Source of the DNA: Owenia fusiformis
Lineage: Eukaryota > Annelida > Polychaeta > Sabellida > Oweniidae
NCBI GenBank assembly: GCA_903813345.2
Contig: CAIIXF020000003.1
Coordinates: 8,205,815-8,269,814 of the forward strand
Direction: 5' to 3'
DNA length: 64,000 nucleotides
The translations under genes were made by a program, and so were the position numbers. The notes beneath the pieces were generated by a model that saw only the letters and a program-made list of their open reading frames with translations, was not told where the DNA came from and searched no databases. The number at the start of each line of letters is the position of its first letter. The stretch's first letter is position 1. Positions 10,937 to 22,073 of the stretch are shown here, piece by piece.

Positions 10937-11551
10937 TAAAGGGGTATTCCTTGCCAGACTATCGCTCTCCTAATATGGTAGCTATAACCATATACATACT
11001 TTGCAAGTTTATCAAAAAACAGAAAAATGTTTTGAAATGGTCAATTTTGATCACTAAAAAATGTAGTGCTCAATTCCAGTAGGCTGCCATCTTTTAAAAT
11101 TTCACTCAGGAAGTGATGTCATCGACTCTCAACTTTGCATATAACATTAGGTAAGAAGCTATTAGAATTACTAAACCAGCTGAATATTTTTTTCAATTTG
11201 GTCTATGATTAAAATCCTTTTGATGATCTCTTCTTTAGTTATGAGTTGACAACTCCTGAAAATATTTTTACACAGAAGATAAGGGCTTCTTGTTTAGAAG
11301 TGATTTTGTACTTCTTTCCTATACTGTAATAGACAAGGTTGAGACAGGTGAGACAGGTAAGAGTCGATGACATCACTTCCTGAAAGAAATCTGAAAAGAT
11401 GGCAGCTTACTGGGAATGAGTACTACATTTTTAAATGATCAATATTGACCATATGAAAACATTTCCCCGTGTTTTGCTAAATATGTAAAGTATATATGAT
11501 TGTAGCTACCATATCAGGAGAGAAATAGTCTGGCAAGGAATGTTCCTTTAA
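10937..11551. mobile_element. non-autonomous hAT-like element with ~195-bp terminal inverted repeats
   Basis: Both ends fold onto each other for nearly 200 bases: the left end TAAAGGGGTATTCC reappears inverted as GGAATGTTCCTTTAA at the right, and the match runs to GAAGTGATGTCATCGACTC on either side of a 220-base core. Arm identity is about 80-85%. Eight-base flanks CAGTCAAT (10929-10936) and GAGTCAAT (11552-11559) differ by one base, as expected for an aged hAT target duplication. No transposase is encoded. Confidence 0.8.
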
Positions 11552-11581
11552 GAGTCAATTTTTTCAGACTATAAGATATGA

Positions 11582-13540
11582 GATTGTTCCTGTTCCAACT
11601 TCACATTATATTTTGATTAAGAGAAGAACAATAATTTTTTGCAGAGTGTCCATCATACCATCATCAGTCAGTACACACTTTAATTTGACATGTGGGTTCC
11701 CGTCCTGGACAGATTGCAGAAATTCCCTGACCATCTTCGTGTTCTCACTTTTAGCAAGTAGGAATGCTACTGGATATCCTGGAAAATATGTATAACAAAT
11801 TTATTAGTGTTTTTATCATACTTATATTTAAGGTTTGATATTGTTCACACATTGTGCCTTGTTATTTTCCATGAGTCAAAATATAAGATATCTATTACCA
11901 ATGGCTGAAATGTTATAACATTGATGCATTAAGAGTGATAAACATCTATTTTATATCATTTGTAAGTGTTGTGCAGGGGAATGTCTTCAATGTGGGCTCA
12001 ATACATTATTAATATTATGGTAATTACGGAATAAATATATGCTTTTAAGTAAGGAGTATCAAACATCAGTAGGTAATCTGGAAATCACTTTTCCAAATTT
12101 GTCTGGACAACTTAAATTATTAGTTTGAATCTGTATCCGTTTGTGTTTTGAGTACTGTCTATACATAGAATCTTCTCTGCATATTCTATGAAAACAAGAG
12201 ATGTTGTTCAGTCTGTATACCCAAAATGAACCTGGACTCATTAAAATGTAGACTAGAAAATGTCATTGTTTTATTCCTTGGGGCTTAAATAATAAGATAG
12301 GATTAAATTTCTCTTGTTCTTAATTCAGAAACTAAAATACACGTCGACTGATGATCGACTGATGATCATCGGGATGTCTCCTCTCTTGATTGATAACGCA
12401 ATCCTTGAGACTGTTAATGTTCTTCATTGTAATTATGTGTTTTTGTCTGAATTTTGTCTGAATTTTGCTTCTCTCTTTTCTATTCCAACGTCATTCTGTA
12501 TGTCTGAAAAAAATATTTGTTTCGAAAATATGTTTCTTTCATGACAAGAATTCAGGTCAAGAATATGTTGGTCAATAAATATGGCGAATATGAAAACTGA
12601 GATATATAATACACAGACATGAAGTAAACCCTGCAAATCTGGCATGACATTTGGACAAGCCAATAGGTTTTGGATTAGTAAACCTGCATAATGTTCTAAA
12701 ACACAATATGTCAAATGTCAGCACATATTATTTTTATTTTTTTATACAGCCAACAAGATTATTAAAGCTCTAGTATATAAGCCAAATATCATTAAGCACA
12801 ATCATTTAGTTTAAAAAAACTAGAATAGATCTATGCATGGATCCAACCAAGGCCATTATCAACACAATTATCATTAGCTATTGTATATGAGATTTGCCCC
12901 ATTTGTTCACCATTGCATAATCTTTGATTTAAGCTCAAAATCTTAAAGCTGACCCCAAAACAACCCAGGATTTCTTTAGCAAGCGATGGTCAGGTTAAAG
13001 GTACTCTCTTATATTGGTTTTACCTTCTAAGGTCCTATCAGCTTGTACACATTCCACCAGCTTTTCTTAATAGTATTCCAAATGGCTTGAGGTATCAGGT
13101 GATTGGGCATCGTAGATGTTAATTTCATGGCTATGTGTTTTAATGAACTTCACAGTCACAGTGTTATCATTGCTCTCCCTAACACTTTTACTAGATAAAC
13201 AGTTGATATTAATCTGCAGGACCCCTTATTTCTTCTCTTGTTTTATGCTTTGTCTCTCTTTTTCTTCTATGAGGTCCGGTGGCAAAACCATCAGGATTGC
13301 ATCTGTAGTATGTGAAAGCTGCTGAAATGAACATTTAGAAGTTTACTCCATAATATCACTACACTTCTGATGTAGCATTAGCTCTGGCATGTATAGTCAA
13401 CAATGATCTCATAATATCAAACCTCAATGTTCTGTATGAAAATCTCATGGTATCATACCTTCATTTTCTGCATAATATCTCATAGTATCATACCTCAATG
13501 ATCTGTATAACCTCAATGATCTGTATAACAATATGGTATC
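11582..13540. repeat. dispersed ~2-kb repeat, copy B
   Basis: Collinear with 1745-3800 (GAAGAACAATAATTTTTTGCAG, CCTGGACTCATTAAAATG, GCATGGATCCAACCAAGG and so on). The match resumes after the MITE at 13549-14374, with GCATATTTACGCTCTGCTT. Open frames within it are short and not conserved between copies, so I call none of them genes. Confidence 0.75.
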
Positions 13541-13548
13541 ATGACTCC

Positions 13549-14374
13549 TAGCCTTGCCCAAGTTGGTCTCTTTTACTTATCTTGATTTCTATTATGACCG
13601 CCTTGTACCAAAGAGAAAGCCACGTGCTTTACCGACAGTTTGTTGATGTTGGTAAAATTTGACCAATCAACGACGGCCCTGTAGCGTTAGCTCATTATTA
13701 TGCAAGGTCAAAAACAAGTACACTTTTCACTGGGACTTTTAACGAACAAATCTTGCAAGAATCTGAGCACGAATTCATCATGAAAATACAAATATTTTAT
13801 CAGATAAATATCCATGAGAGTTTGGTGGATGCAGGGGCATCGATCGGATAACCAAAGGTGAGAAGATTTCAACAATAAACGTTGAAACGATCGCTGAACT
13901 TGTAGGCTGAGATTCAATCACCAATCGACGACAACATGACCCGCTACATTGGACTAGCTCTTTGTGCATTTTCATCGCGAAATCAGTTTTTAATCAACAT
14001 TGAATCGCATGATTTAATTTATATTAATGACTCTTACCTTCCGAAGTACATTTAATTACATAATATATTGTAACTCTAAAGAAACACTCGATCAGATCAT
14101 TAATTTCAAGTCGTAGATGGGAAGTTTGTTTTGTTTAATATGCAGCTCAACCCGATAACGATTTGATTGGTCATTCAGCCTGAAGTCACACGTCGTGTCC
14201 ACGCGATATCTGTCAATCAATAAGGTTTCACGATACCCCTGATAGCGTAGGTATTATGGAAATCTCGAAACCGTTGAATATTTCAGCATAATAACAGCGG
14301 AGATGTATTGGATTGTACAAGGCGGTAATAATTCAAGATCAGATAAGTAAAAAATACCGCCTTGGGCAAGGCTA
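13549..14374. mobile_element. 826-bp non-autonomous DNA transposon, hAT-like
   Basis: Termini TAGCCTTGCCCAAG and CTTGGGCAAGGCTA begin imperfect inverted repeats of about 62 bases that end at CCGCCTTGTAC. The flanks CATGACTC (13540-13547) and CATGACCC (14375-14382) look like an 8-base target duplication with one change and one extra base. Repeat copy A lacks the insertion at the same place (around 3790), an empty-site comparison inside this window. GC content is above that of its surroundings. No transposase frame. Confidence 0.85.
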
Positions 14375-14384
14375 CATGACCCCC

Positions 14385-14930
14385 ATCTTCTACATAATAA
14401 CCTCCTGGCATTAGGCATTCTTTTCAATTTTAGCATATTTACGCTCTGCTTATGTTAAAATTCTGGATACAAAACTAATTGGCAGCCAACCTTTATTGTG
14501 AAGTTGCAATAGCGCTCCATCTATAGCATATGAAGATGCATCTGCACTGCCTTAAGTCGGTCTTCCAAGTTCATAAAATGCTAAACATGGCGATTTAGAC
14601 AATTTTGCTATTTTTGCAAAGATCATTGATTGGATTCAATGTTTCCGCCAAATTTGGAAGAAAGCGACCCAGGAACTGAACAGTCCCTAGACATGTTCTA
14701 ACTTGGTCAACATTTTCGGGGCTTTCATATTTGTAATGCCCTCTATTTTCTTGGGATCGGGCTTCATGCCAGATTGACTAAATTCAAATCCCAGGAATTC
14801 TGTTTCATGCTACGCATACTGACATTTGACTGAGTTGAGTGTCACATTAGCTTGTTCTAGCCTATTTTTGACAACTTTCAAAACATAATCATGGTCACTT
14901 CGTGGTTTTCCATATACTAGAATGTCATCT
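14385..14930 (-). pseudogene. Ty3/gypsy RT C-terminal half and RNase H start
   Basis: Read on the minus strand from 14930 it starts with the catalytic box as HIDDILVYGKP, then RSDHDYVLKVV, HETEFLGFEFSQSG, KIEGI and VRTCLGTVQFLGRFLPNLAE, the standard order of the gypsy RT palm end and thumb. RNase H remains (VSADASSYAI-like, then AERKYAKIEK) follow to about 14400. Stops and small indels interrupt it. It is the continuation of the RT at 15344-15830, the two halves being split by the solo LTR at 14935-15339. Confidence 0.8.
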
Positions 14931-14934
14931 ATGT

Positions 14935-15339
14935 GTAATGTCCGGGGCTAAGGCCGTGGGTGGCGATAATAAAGATAACAAAATGCCAAAGTTAAAATGT
15001 ATAAAATAGTCTATTTCAAATAAACTTAGTGTTCTCTATACAATCTCAAAGCAACTTCTGAGGCTGGGCCAACACCCAAACTCAAGTGAGTGAGTGTGTT
15101 TTCCATATATGGAAGTGACACAATACAAAACAACACTGAACATACAACATGAAAAGCTAAAAACTGGTTTGAAACAAAAGAAAGTGAAAAGGCAAGGCAT
15201 GGCAAACAAGAGGATTAAAACATTTGGCACTGATACAATAGTAACCTAGGGACCTGTTATATTGATAATAAGTGAAATATAAAGGATTGATCAATATGAA
15301 AAGTGAAAAATTTGAAAGTATGAAAATGGCCATGTTACA
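14935..15339. mobile_element. solo LTR (405 bp) inside a gypsy RT
   Basis: The insertion starts TGTAATGTCC and ends CATGTTACA, so it has TG...CA ends with inverted TGTAA/TTACA tips. It is flanked by a perfect 4-base duplication TATG (14931-14934 and 15340-15343). Removing it restores the order of RT blocks on either side (...THILEGI, then IDDILVYG). A related copy lies at about 20824-21244, sharing AGGCCGTGGGTGGCGA and ACCCAAACTCAA. AATAAAG near the left end could be its poly(A) signal. Confidence 0.85.
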
Positions 15340-15343
15340 TATG

Positions 15344-16080
15344 AATACAGGACATCCTTATATTCCCTCGAGAATATGAGTCATTTGTTTCTGGAATATC
15401 TCCAGAGCACATGACCTTCTGGAAGTCTTTGAAAACAGTATCTACCTGCAGGTGTAATAAAAGTCTTTAATAATTTAGTGTCAGTGTCTAACAGAATTTG
15501 ATAAAAACTGAACTTCATATCTAATTTAGAGAAAAACTGACATACCTGACAACTTGTGAGTCACATCTTCTACAGTTGGTCAAATGCACCGCTCACGTTT
15601 AACTGTCTGATTTTAACCTCTTCAGATCAGCACAAATTCTAACAGAGTTATCACATTCTAGTACAGGCACCATTTGCACTCACCACTCAGTTGGTTGTGA
15701 AACTTTCTGAATGATACCCATATCTTCCTGATCTAAACACGGTTTTATTGGTTCAAGCAAATTAAACCCGACACGCCATGGTACTGCTAATGAACAAGGC
15801 TTGGCATCAGGTGTCAGACTTATTTTACAGGTGCACAATTCATTGTGGGCATATATTTAGCACTCAAGCTATCCGTTTTTTCAGTTGTCTGATTATCGGA
15901 TGAAAACAACTTAGTGACGTTTTGTGGTGACAGACATGGGGTTGTCTCAGCTACATTACATAAGGAAGTTTCAGCTAGGTTCATTTTACACACAACATTC
16001 CGACTCAGTAAATTATCTGTCTTATTGCTTACCACAACTGTACACATCCTGAACTTCAAAGCAGTTATATTTGGAAACAT
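15344..16080 (-). pseudogene. Ty3/gypsy PR-RT linker and RT N-terminal half
   Basis: The frame at 16080-15820 holds the linker typical of this group (DNLLSRNVVCKMNL). Below it come PCSLAVPWRVGFNLLEPI, GIIQKVSQPTEW, NSVRICADLKRL and VFSKLDMKFSFYQI, then TFITPAGRYCFQRLPEG and EIFQKQMTHILEGI near 15370. These are RT motifs up to just before the YxDD box, which lies beyond the solo LTR. At least four stops or shifts break it. Confidence 0.8.
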
Positions 16081-16768
16081 TGTGGAGCAACAATCACTTG
16101 AATTCGATGACCCCTCTGTGGTTTATGACTCAGTCAGATGATTCTACCACACCCTTTCCCAAAGTTTCATTCCCTAGAATAAGAAGCTCTGGGGTGGCTT
16201 TGCCTATTTCAAATATGAAATGTTGCGTTGTTTGGTATCAAACAAAGACACTGAATAACTGTATAAGTTGTGTCTCATTTGAAATTGCATAATGAGGGAA
16301 TCAATAATTGGGATGAATACAATTTCTCGTTGCGTTTAAGAGAATCCTTTGGGGAATCGCCAGGAATATTGTGTCTGCTGACAACAAGGACGGGGAATAC
16401 TAAAACTGGTGCCAGCTAGATTTGACATATCATTTGCTTTTTCATTCAATTTTTTAAGATGACCATTGATGTTATCTAATTGAATATGTGTTTTTTCAAT
16501 GTATCACTCACTGAGTTTACAAGAGAATATGCTTGTAAAATATCCATGGAAGATCCTTGTTATTTTGAAGATTAATCCCATACATAGCCAAATCAATTTA
16601 AGATTATTGGAAATGCAACAATATAATTTTATGCATTTAGAAAGACCGTACGCTGTACTAACAGTTTTTTATATTCAATCCTGGTTCAGTACATATTTTA
16701 TCAAGACAAGTTATAATTGGCTCATACAATTCCTCAGATGTTTCTTTTGTAGAATGTTTTTCAACCCA
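16081..16768. other. degraded gypsy internal sequence, no clear domain
   Basis: Lies between the protease remnant (18.6-18.9 kb) and the RT of the minus-strand element. Short matches to the element style (LLILGNETLGKG on the minus strand near 16180) suggest decayed pol linker, with many stops. Confidence 0.35.
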
Positions 16769-16799
16769 TCAGGTTTCTTGACTCCAGGCCTCTTTTTCT

Positions 16800-17005
16800 G
16801 ATATTTTCCAATCTGGCCCTTCATTGATGTTCTCGTATTGCTCTGTGATGACAATCTCATCTGCCCCTATATTGTCATTCTTACCTGGCCCTGTATTGAC
16901 GTTCTCGTGTGGCCTTATGTTGTCCTGTGCTGGCATTCTCAACTGGACCTGTATTGATATTCTGGTTTGGCCCTGGTCTAACGCTGTTATCTGACCCTGT
17001 ATTGA
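16800..17005. repeat. degenerate tandem repeat of GGCCCTGTATTGA type
   Basis: Phrases such as GGCCCTGTATTGACGTTCTC, GGACCTGTATTGATATTC and GACCCTGTATTGACATTG recur at intervals of about 30 to 60 bases. On the minus strand this reads as a Gln/Asn/Gly-rich repetitive peptide. Confidence 0.6.
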
Positions 17006-17009
17006 CATT

Positions 17010-18555
17010 GAATAACTCTTTCGCTTGGTTGAAAAGGTTCACTGAGTTTCCCCAATTTTTTGTAAGTCATGCTTTAGCGCTTTCAATACTGATGTCCTCA
17101 AGTGGGTCCCAGGGACCCAACATTTAAAAATGGGTCCTGTGAAAAAAGTGGGTCCCATGAAATATCATGCTAAAAGACAATTGTAATGAACATTAAGTCC
17201 TACAAAGCAACCAATAATAGACCTCTAATTAAAAACTGTAAATGAAACCAAATACAAAACATTAATTCAAAGATAATTAAACTTATTAGCGTACATTACA
17301 GTTCATAGACTAGCACAGCCTGGTGAAGTTGCCATGAATCCCTGACCTGAGATTATTTGAGTCTGTTCTGGCAAATCCTTGTCAAGTTACAGCCCTCCAT
17401 GTATGTCAGAATCGCAGTTTTGATAGTAGCAGCAGTACAATTTCACTTCACCCAGAAATTTCATGAGAAATTGATCATCAGAGAAGTATTTGCCATACAC
17501 AATAACTTTTTTATAAATGGCAATATCTATGCTCTCGTCTACTATGGTGGCAAAGTTAGGTCTTTGGCTAAGACCTTCAATGACCTTTTCATCCTAAATT
17601 TCTGATATGCATTCAATCATTTGATGTGGGTATCCGGAGATTTCTATGGATTGTCAATATTTGCTCCACAATCATTAACAAGTTGAACTTGATCATTGAA
17701 AAAATAAATTGTCCTGGGGCTGTACCAAATGATCACCTGGTTTCGCTTCTAGAAGAGGCCCAGTATATAGCCTGTTATTGACAGTTTGTCCACTTAAAAT
17801 TTTTTGTCCACTCAAAATATATGTGAATACCAGTCAAAATTTCAAAAATTTAGCAGCCATTTCAGATCCCGCAAGCAACAAGATTTTTATTTTTATTCCA
17901 AGATCTGTGTCCTCGCCTTTGTTGGGATGAGTCCTTGAAAGCGCTGCGGTTGTATCATTGTCTGTTTGAACATGAACATAAAACCCTTCCAGATTGTTTG
18001 TGATTATAATGAGTACAAAATGAATTACCCATGTAGCTTCCTGTATTATCTCTTTATTTTATCATATACCTTACTGCTAATGTTATCGATTTAACAAGAT
18101 TTAACAATGAAATATATTTGTGCATGTATTTTACTCAGGAAACAATTAATTTAAAATTAAAAAAAATTGATCGACAAGGACCTTGAATAATATATTGGAA
18201 TAACACCACCACTTAGATTGAACTAATGAACAAAACAAAGCGCTGAAAAAAGCAGCTAAATACTCATATCATATCATATCACAACAATGGGTGATGCCCA
18301 TTCACTTTTGTCCACTTTAGTTACAATACCCTCATCCTCCATCTATTCAATTCAGCTTTCACTTTGTCATTTTAAGCATAATAGAATATAGGAGATCCCC
18401 TACTCTTGACATCAATGTCTGCTTGGAACCCTTGAATCGATCCAAGTTTTCCACTTTCGTTAAAAAATTTCTTTTTTTGTCAGTAATCTCCTAGGCAAAC
18501 TATAATTATCCTTACTAGCTTTGGCACTGCTAGCAAGATTGACATTATCAACATT
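17010..18555. other. no gene recognised
   Basis: AT-rich sequence within the span of the minus-strand gypsy remains. A short motif GTGGGTCCCA recurs three times between 17098 and 17160. No coding block I can name. Confidence 0.35.
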
Positions 18556-18562
18556 CACACTA

Positions 18563-18871
18563 TTATTCACATTCATTATTGAGGGAATCATTTTTTTTAT
18601 CAGTGTGAGAACCGATCTGTTTGAAGATGACTTTGCCTTTCAAGTTGTCGAGCCAGTTTCTTTCCATCAGTGTAGGCGATCTTATATGTTGCTTTGTGTC
18701 TTGAGTAATCATTAACAGCTCTGTATGTCTTGTACTTACTTGTAGCTGTGGAGCTCCTGGAATGTTCAACCTTTCACCAGAATAGGTTTTCAATTTTACA
18801 CCAGTGTCTAACAGAGAATACTGTGATAGATGTATTTTAAAAATAGATCTAGTATTAGGAATTACTATCAC
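18563..18871 (-). pseudogene. Ty3/gypsy protease remnant
   Basis: The frame shows LLDTG immediately followed by VKLKTYSGERLNIPGAPQLQV and ends in MERNWLDNLKG, the second half of a retropepsin and the GRDWL-like exit box. The stretch between the DTG active site and the flap is missing, so the enzyme would be dead. It differs in sequence from the second protease at 19545-19835, so two gypsy families overlap here. Confidence 0.7.
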
Positions 18872-18905
18872 ACTAGCCCTAGTATCTATTATATCAAGTG
18901 TCTTA

Positions 18906-19389
18906 GGGGCGGGGTCAAAATATCAATGTTCATATGGAGACGAAAGTAATTTCGTTTGGACAACAACCCCCCCCCCACCCCCCCTCTAGACGAAAGCTTA
19001 GGTCACTTAAAAAAAACATTGATTTATGAGAGGCATAATCGTATCCTATTTGCCGGGTTATTATTACGGTGAATTAACACACGTTCGCAATTTAACTGCA
19101 TTGAACTCTTCAAAAGGAGGAGGGAAAAGTAGGGAATTTATTTGAAAAATGATCGAATTATCGTCTTTATCTACCGATATTTTGGACCTATCACACAAAA
19201 AAGCTCACGAACTATTGAAAACAAGCCTTTTTATCAGAATATAGCACCAGAAAAAGTGGGTAAGTCCAATTATTTTTTGTATATCAGATCCAAATTATCG
19301 ATGTTTTTTTGGTCAACGAAAGTGCCCAAAAACCCCCTCGCGAAAATACTTTCGTCTCCATATGAACATCGATATTTTGACCCCGCCCC
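18906..19389. mobile_element. Harbinger-like MITE with near-identical ends
   Basis: The ends GGGGCGGGGTCAAAATATC are perfect inverted repeats for 19 bases and continue, with one mismatch, through ATGTTCATATGGAGACGAAAGTA (written here only in part). The 3-base flanks TTA (18903-18905 and 19390-19392) fit the TWA target of PIF/Harbinger elements. The 484-base body has no transposase. It holds a C-rich tract at 18966-18986 that would be G-rich on the other strand. The high arm identity suggests recent insertion into the old gypsy body. Confidence 0.85.
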
Positions 19390-19544
19390 TTATTGGAACA
19401 GAATATAGCTTGTAGAATTTTGGCATTTTATACTTTTTGGTCAAAAGTCAGCCATAAATTCAGACAAACAGCTAAGTTCATCTTGAAACAGTTCTTTAGA
19501 TAACTCGAGAATCTTTCCAAGTTAACAGGTTGACTTTGTACCTG

Positions 19545-19835
19545 ATTGATTTTTATACCAATTTAGCTGGAGCTAATGTAGTCATTCTCTTCCCAGAAGT
19601 GGCTGTCCTTTTGTGAGAAAGACTAACAGTAACTTTCTGTCTTCATTCATATCAGAGGTTACTTTCACTGTAGTTTCACCTTTTGGTTGAATAGGCTCGC
19701 CTGTATACATATATAATTTATTTTATCCTAATGGGCTGAATGTCCAAATCATTTCCCAGAAGTTTTCGAGCATTTGTACCAGACATAAGTGTAAATGTTG
19801 AGCCTGTGTCAATTACAAAGTTCACTTCTCAATAA
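19545..19835 (-). pseudogene. second Ty3/gypsy protease
   Basis: Translation from 19835 gives EVNFVIDTGSTFTLMSG with the DTGS active site, then DLDIQPIRIK, a stop, YTGEPIQPKGETTVKV (flap region) and TKGQPLLGRE before LQLNWYKN. That is a whole retropepsin of about 95 residues with two or three stops. A Lys/Arg-rich frame (20146-19889) precedes it and may be the gag/PR linker. An aspartic protease of this kind cleaves the Gag-Pol polyprotein. Confidence 0.75.
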
Positions 19836-19888
19836 TTTATCAATGACAAAATTTCCTTCAGAGGTTTTAATTCTGTGCTGTTTATATT

Positions 19889-20146
19889 TTAAACATTAAT
19901 GCTATAAAGGCTATCACTTTTAAGAGTAACTATCTTATTGATTCTGCTTCCAAGGTGTTTTCGTCCTTTGATACATTTTTTTGATGAATATTTTCTGGCC
20001 TTTCTTTTCTTGCAGGCATGTTTAAATTGCTGAATTACAGGAATTGGTGGTTTCATTCTTATAAGCATGTATAATGGGGGTGGCCTCATCCTATACATTG
20101 ATAACACTAAGATGTCTGCACTTTGGGGTTTCCTGTTTAGTGTCAA
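19889..20146 (-). pseudogene. basic linker frame upstream of the protease
   Basis: An 85-residue frame rich in Lys/Arg (HACKKRKARKYSSKKC) runs towards the protease below. It has no zinc knuckle in standard spacing. I take it as the gag-to-protease junction of the same gypsy copy, on position alone. Confidence 0.35.
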
Positions 20147-20149
20147 ATT

Positions 20150-20823
20150 CAGTAACAGCTGGGGTACCTTGCATTTCTCAGAGGTTTTTAGACATTAATT
20201 CCATAGAATTTGCTTTGTCATATGCATTTCAGAATCCATATCATTGTCAATAAGAAGCTGCTGATATAGTCATCACTGATACCACATACACGCTTATCCA
20301 AGAGAGCTGAACACACTGAACTATGCATTAATGAGCACATTCAATGTTGTATACTTGATATAAAGTGTTATCATTGACATTGCTTGCTGTTAGTCTGGCA
20401 AGTCACTGGACAGGTAAGTTACTGCCTCACCTGAATTGAGAGAAACATTAATATTTACATTAGTATATACAGTGGCGTAGCCAGCAATTGGTGACCAGGG
20501 GTTCGATTTTTTATGTATCCACAAATCTTCCCCTTCATCAGTGAACCTCACATAAAAGTATTTTTTTTGTATTTGTCATACATACAATTTACACCCCTCG
20601 GAGGAAGAATTGAGTCATGTTGTTTCAGAGGACCCTACAGAAATGGCTATAGAACGATTTGGGAATGTGTATAAAGCGTAGCTGAAAAGACATCAACTGT
20701 AGATAATTGCTATAACTCTGTAGAGATATGTTAGCTGAATGTGTATGATCCTATTACCTAATGTACTGAAACGCTGAAATAATTTAATGAAAAAATGCTA
20801 TTATAGTAGAGAAGTTGTGTAAA
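20150..20823. other. non-coding; hAT-like terminal motif at 20470
   Basis: The phrase CAGTGGCGTAGCCAG at about 20470 is a terminus seen on hAT-type elements in many animals, but I found no matching inverted end, so it is a fragment at most. No coding feature. Confidence 0.35.
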
Positions 20824-21244
20824 TGTAAATGGGCGATGGAAGGCCGTGGGTGGCGAATAAAATACAACAGAAACTATGATTTAAAATGTCTAAAAAAGTC
20901 TATTTCAAAATCTGATACATGTATCTCTGCAACAATTGACTAACTAACTGACTAACTGGGCAACACCCAAACTCAACTGAGTGAGTGAATGTGATCTATA
21001 TATATAACATGAAGACATGAATGAAAAGTAAAAACAAACACAGCATGAAACAACATACAAAACTGGTTTAAACAATAGAACATATATACAAAAGTGACTT
21101 GCAAACAACATGGTTATAAATATCTGAAATACTGGATGTAAAAGTAGTTGATGCAAGAGGATTAAAAGGACCTGTTAAAATGAACAAGGAAACAAATGGG
21201 GATTGATCAATATGAAATTCAAAATATGAAATAGCCTGGTTACA
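20824..21244. mobile_element. second copy of the 14.9-kb LTR family
   Basis: It begins TGTAAATGGGCGATGGAAGG, shares CCGTGGGTGGCGA, the CACCCAAACTCAACTGAGTGAG block, ACAAAACTGGTTT and GATTGATCAATATGAAA with 14935-15339, and ends TGGTTACA. No convincing target duplication is visible, so the boundaries are less sure. Confidence 0.7.
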
Positions 21245-21650
21245 TTCACGCGGACAACGTCTTTAATGGTCCCACATTAAACCTTATTCGGCCATAAACA
21301 TTAAAAATGAGTTTTAAAAACATAATAAACTGCACTTTTCAAAATGATTTACAATAAAATATTTAGTAAAGGTTTATCCTCCCCTGAAAAACATCCACGA
21401 CCTTAACAAAATACAATATAAATAACACCATATCGAAGTGCCTAAGAATTAACACATACACATAATACATTAATTGAATAACAATAGAAAACAGTTATGA
21501 AGTGGCATCATACTTGAATCAATGCTACATTTTAGATACTGAAATTTGCATTGCGTTACGATAAACCTTAGAATATGAGCAAAATGTTTAGAATTGTATC
21601 TCTTGGCAGCACCATTATAGGTTTATATCATTCAAACCATAACAGGCAAA
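21245..21650. other. no feature recognised
   Basis: AT-rich spacer between the LTR copy and the motif array. The direct sequence shows nothing I can name. Confidence 0.35.
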
Positions 21651-21820
21651 AAAGTACACCATGTTGGGCAGTTATATACACCAAAATAGGCTTAATATAC
21701 ACCATTTTGTGGCAAAGTAGTACACCATGATTGGCTATGGTATACACCATTTAAAGCAGTTATGCATCAATTAAGACCAAGCAATACACCATTTAAGGCA
21801 ATGCTATACACCACTAGAGA
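21651..21820. repeat. array of TATACACCAT motifs
   Basis: Eight variants of TATACACCAT (GTACACCATG, TATACACCAA, TATACACCATT, AATACACCATT and others) occur at about 21653, 21674, 21693, 21717, 21740, 21763, 21784 and 21805, spaced 20-23 bases. Only the core is kept; the spacers differ. That is unlike an ordinary microsatellite. It lies about 250 bases downstream of the zinc-knuckle frame. Confidence 0.7.
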
Positions 21821-22073
21821 TTATAATTAAATTAACATCTGCAAATATTGGGATTGTAAATGGTTTAACTATTAATGCAGCAAAGATACAAATGTAATTA
21901 CTTGCATGATTGTCATATTTAAGTCAAACTTAAAGAAAATGTAGATTATAATATTATGTATAAAATTGAAACACATTGATTTTAAAGTCAATAATATCAC
22001 TATCAATATCACATCAGCTATCAATATATCATTTCAACAGAATTATAGTGGCTAGTTGAAGCACACGAGTTCT

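Noticed and set aside
16499-16801. 100-residue plus-strand frame
   Set aside because: No domain and inconsistent with the gypsy body on the other strand; a chance frame in AT-rich DNA.
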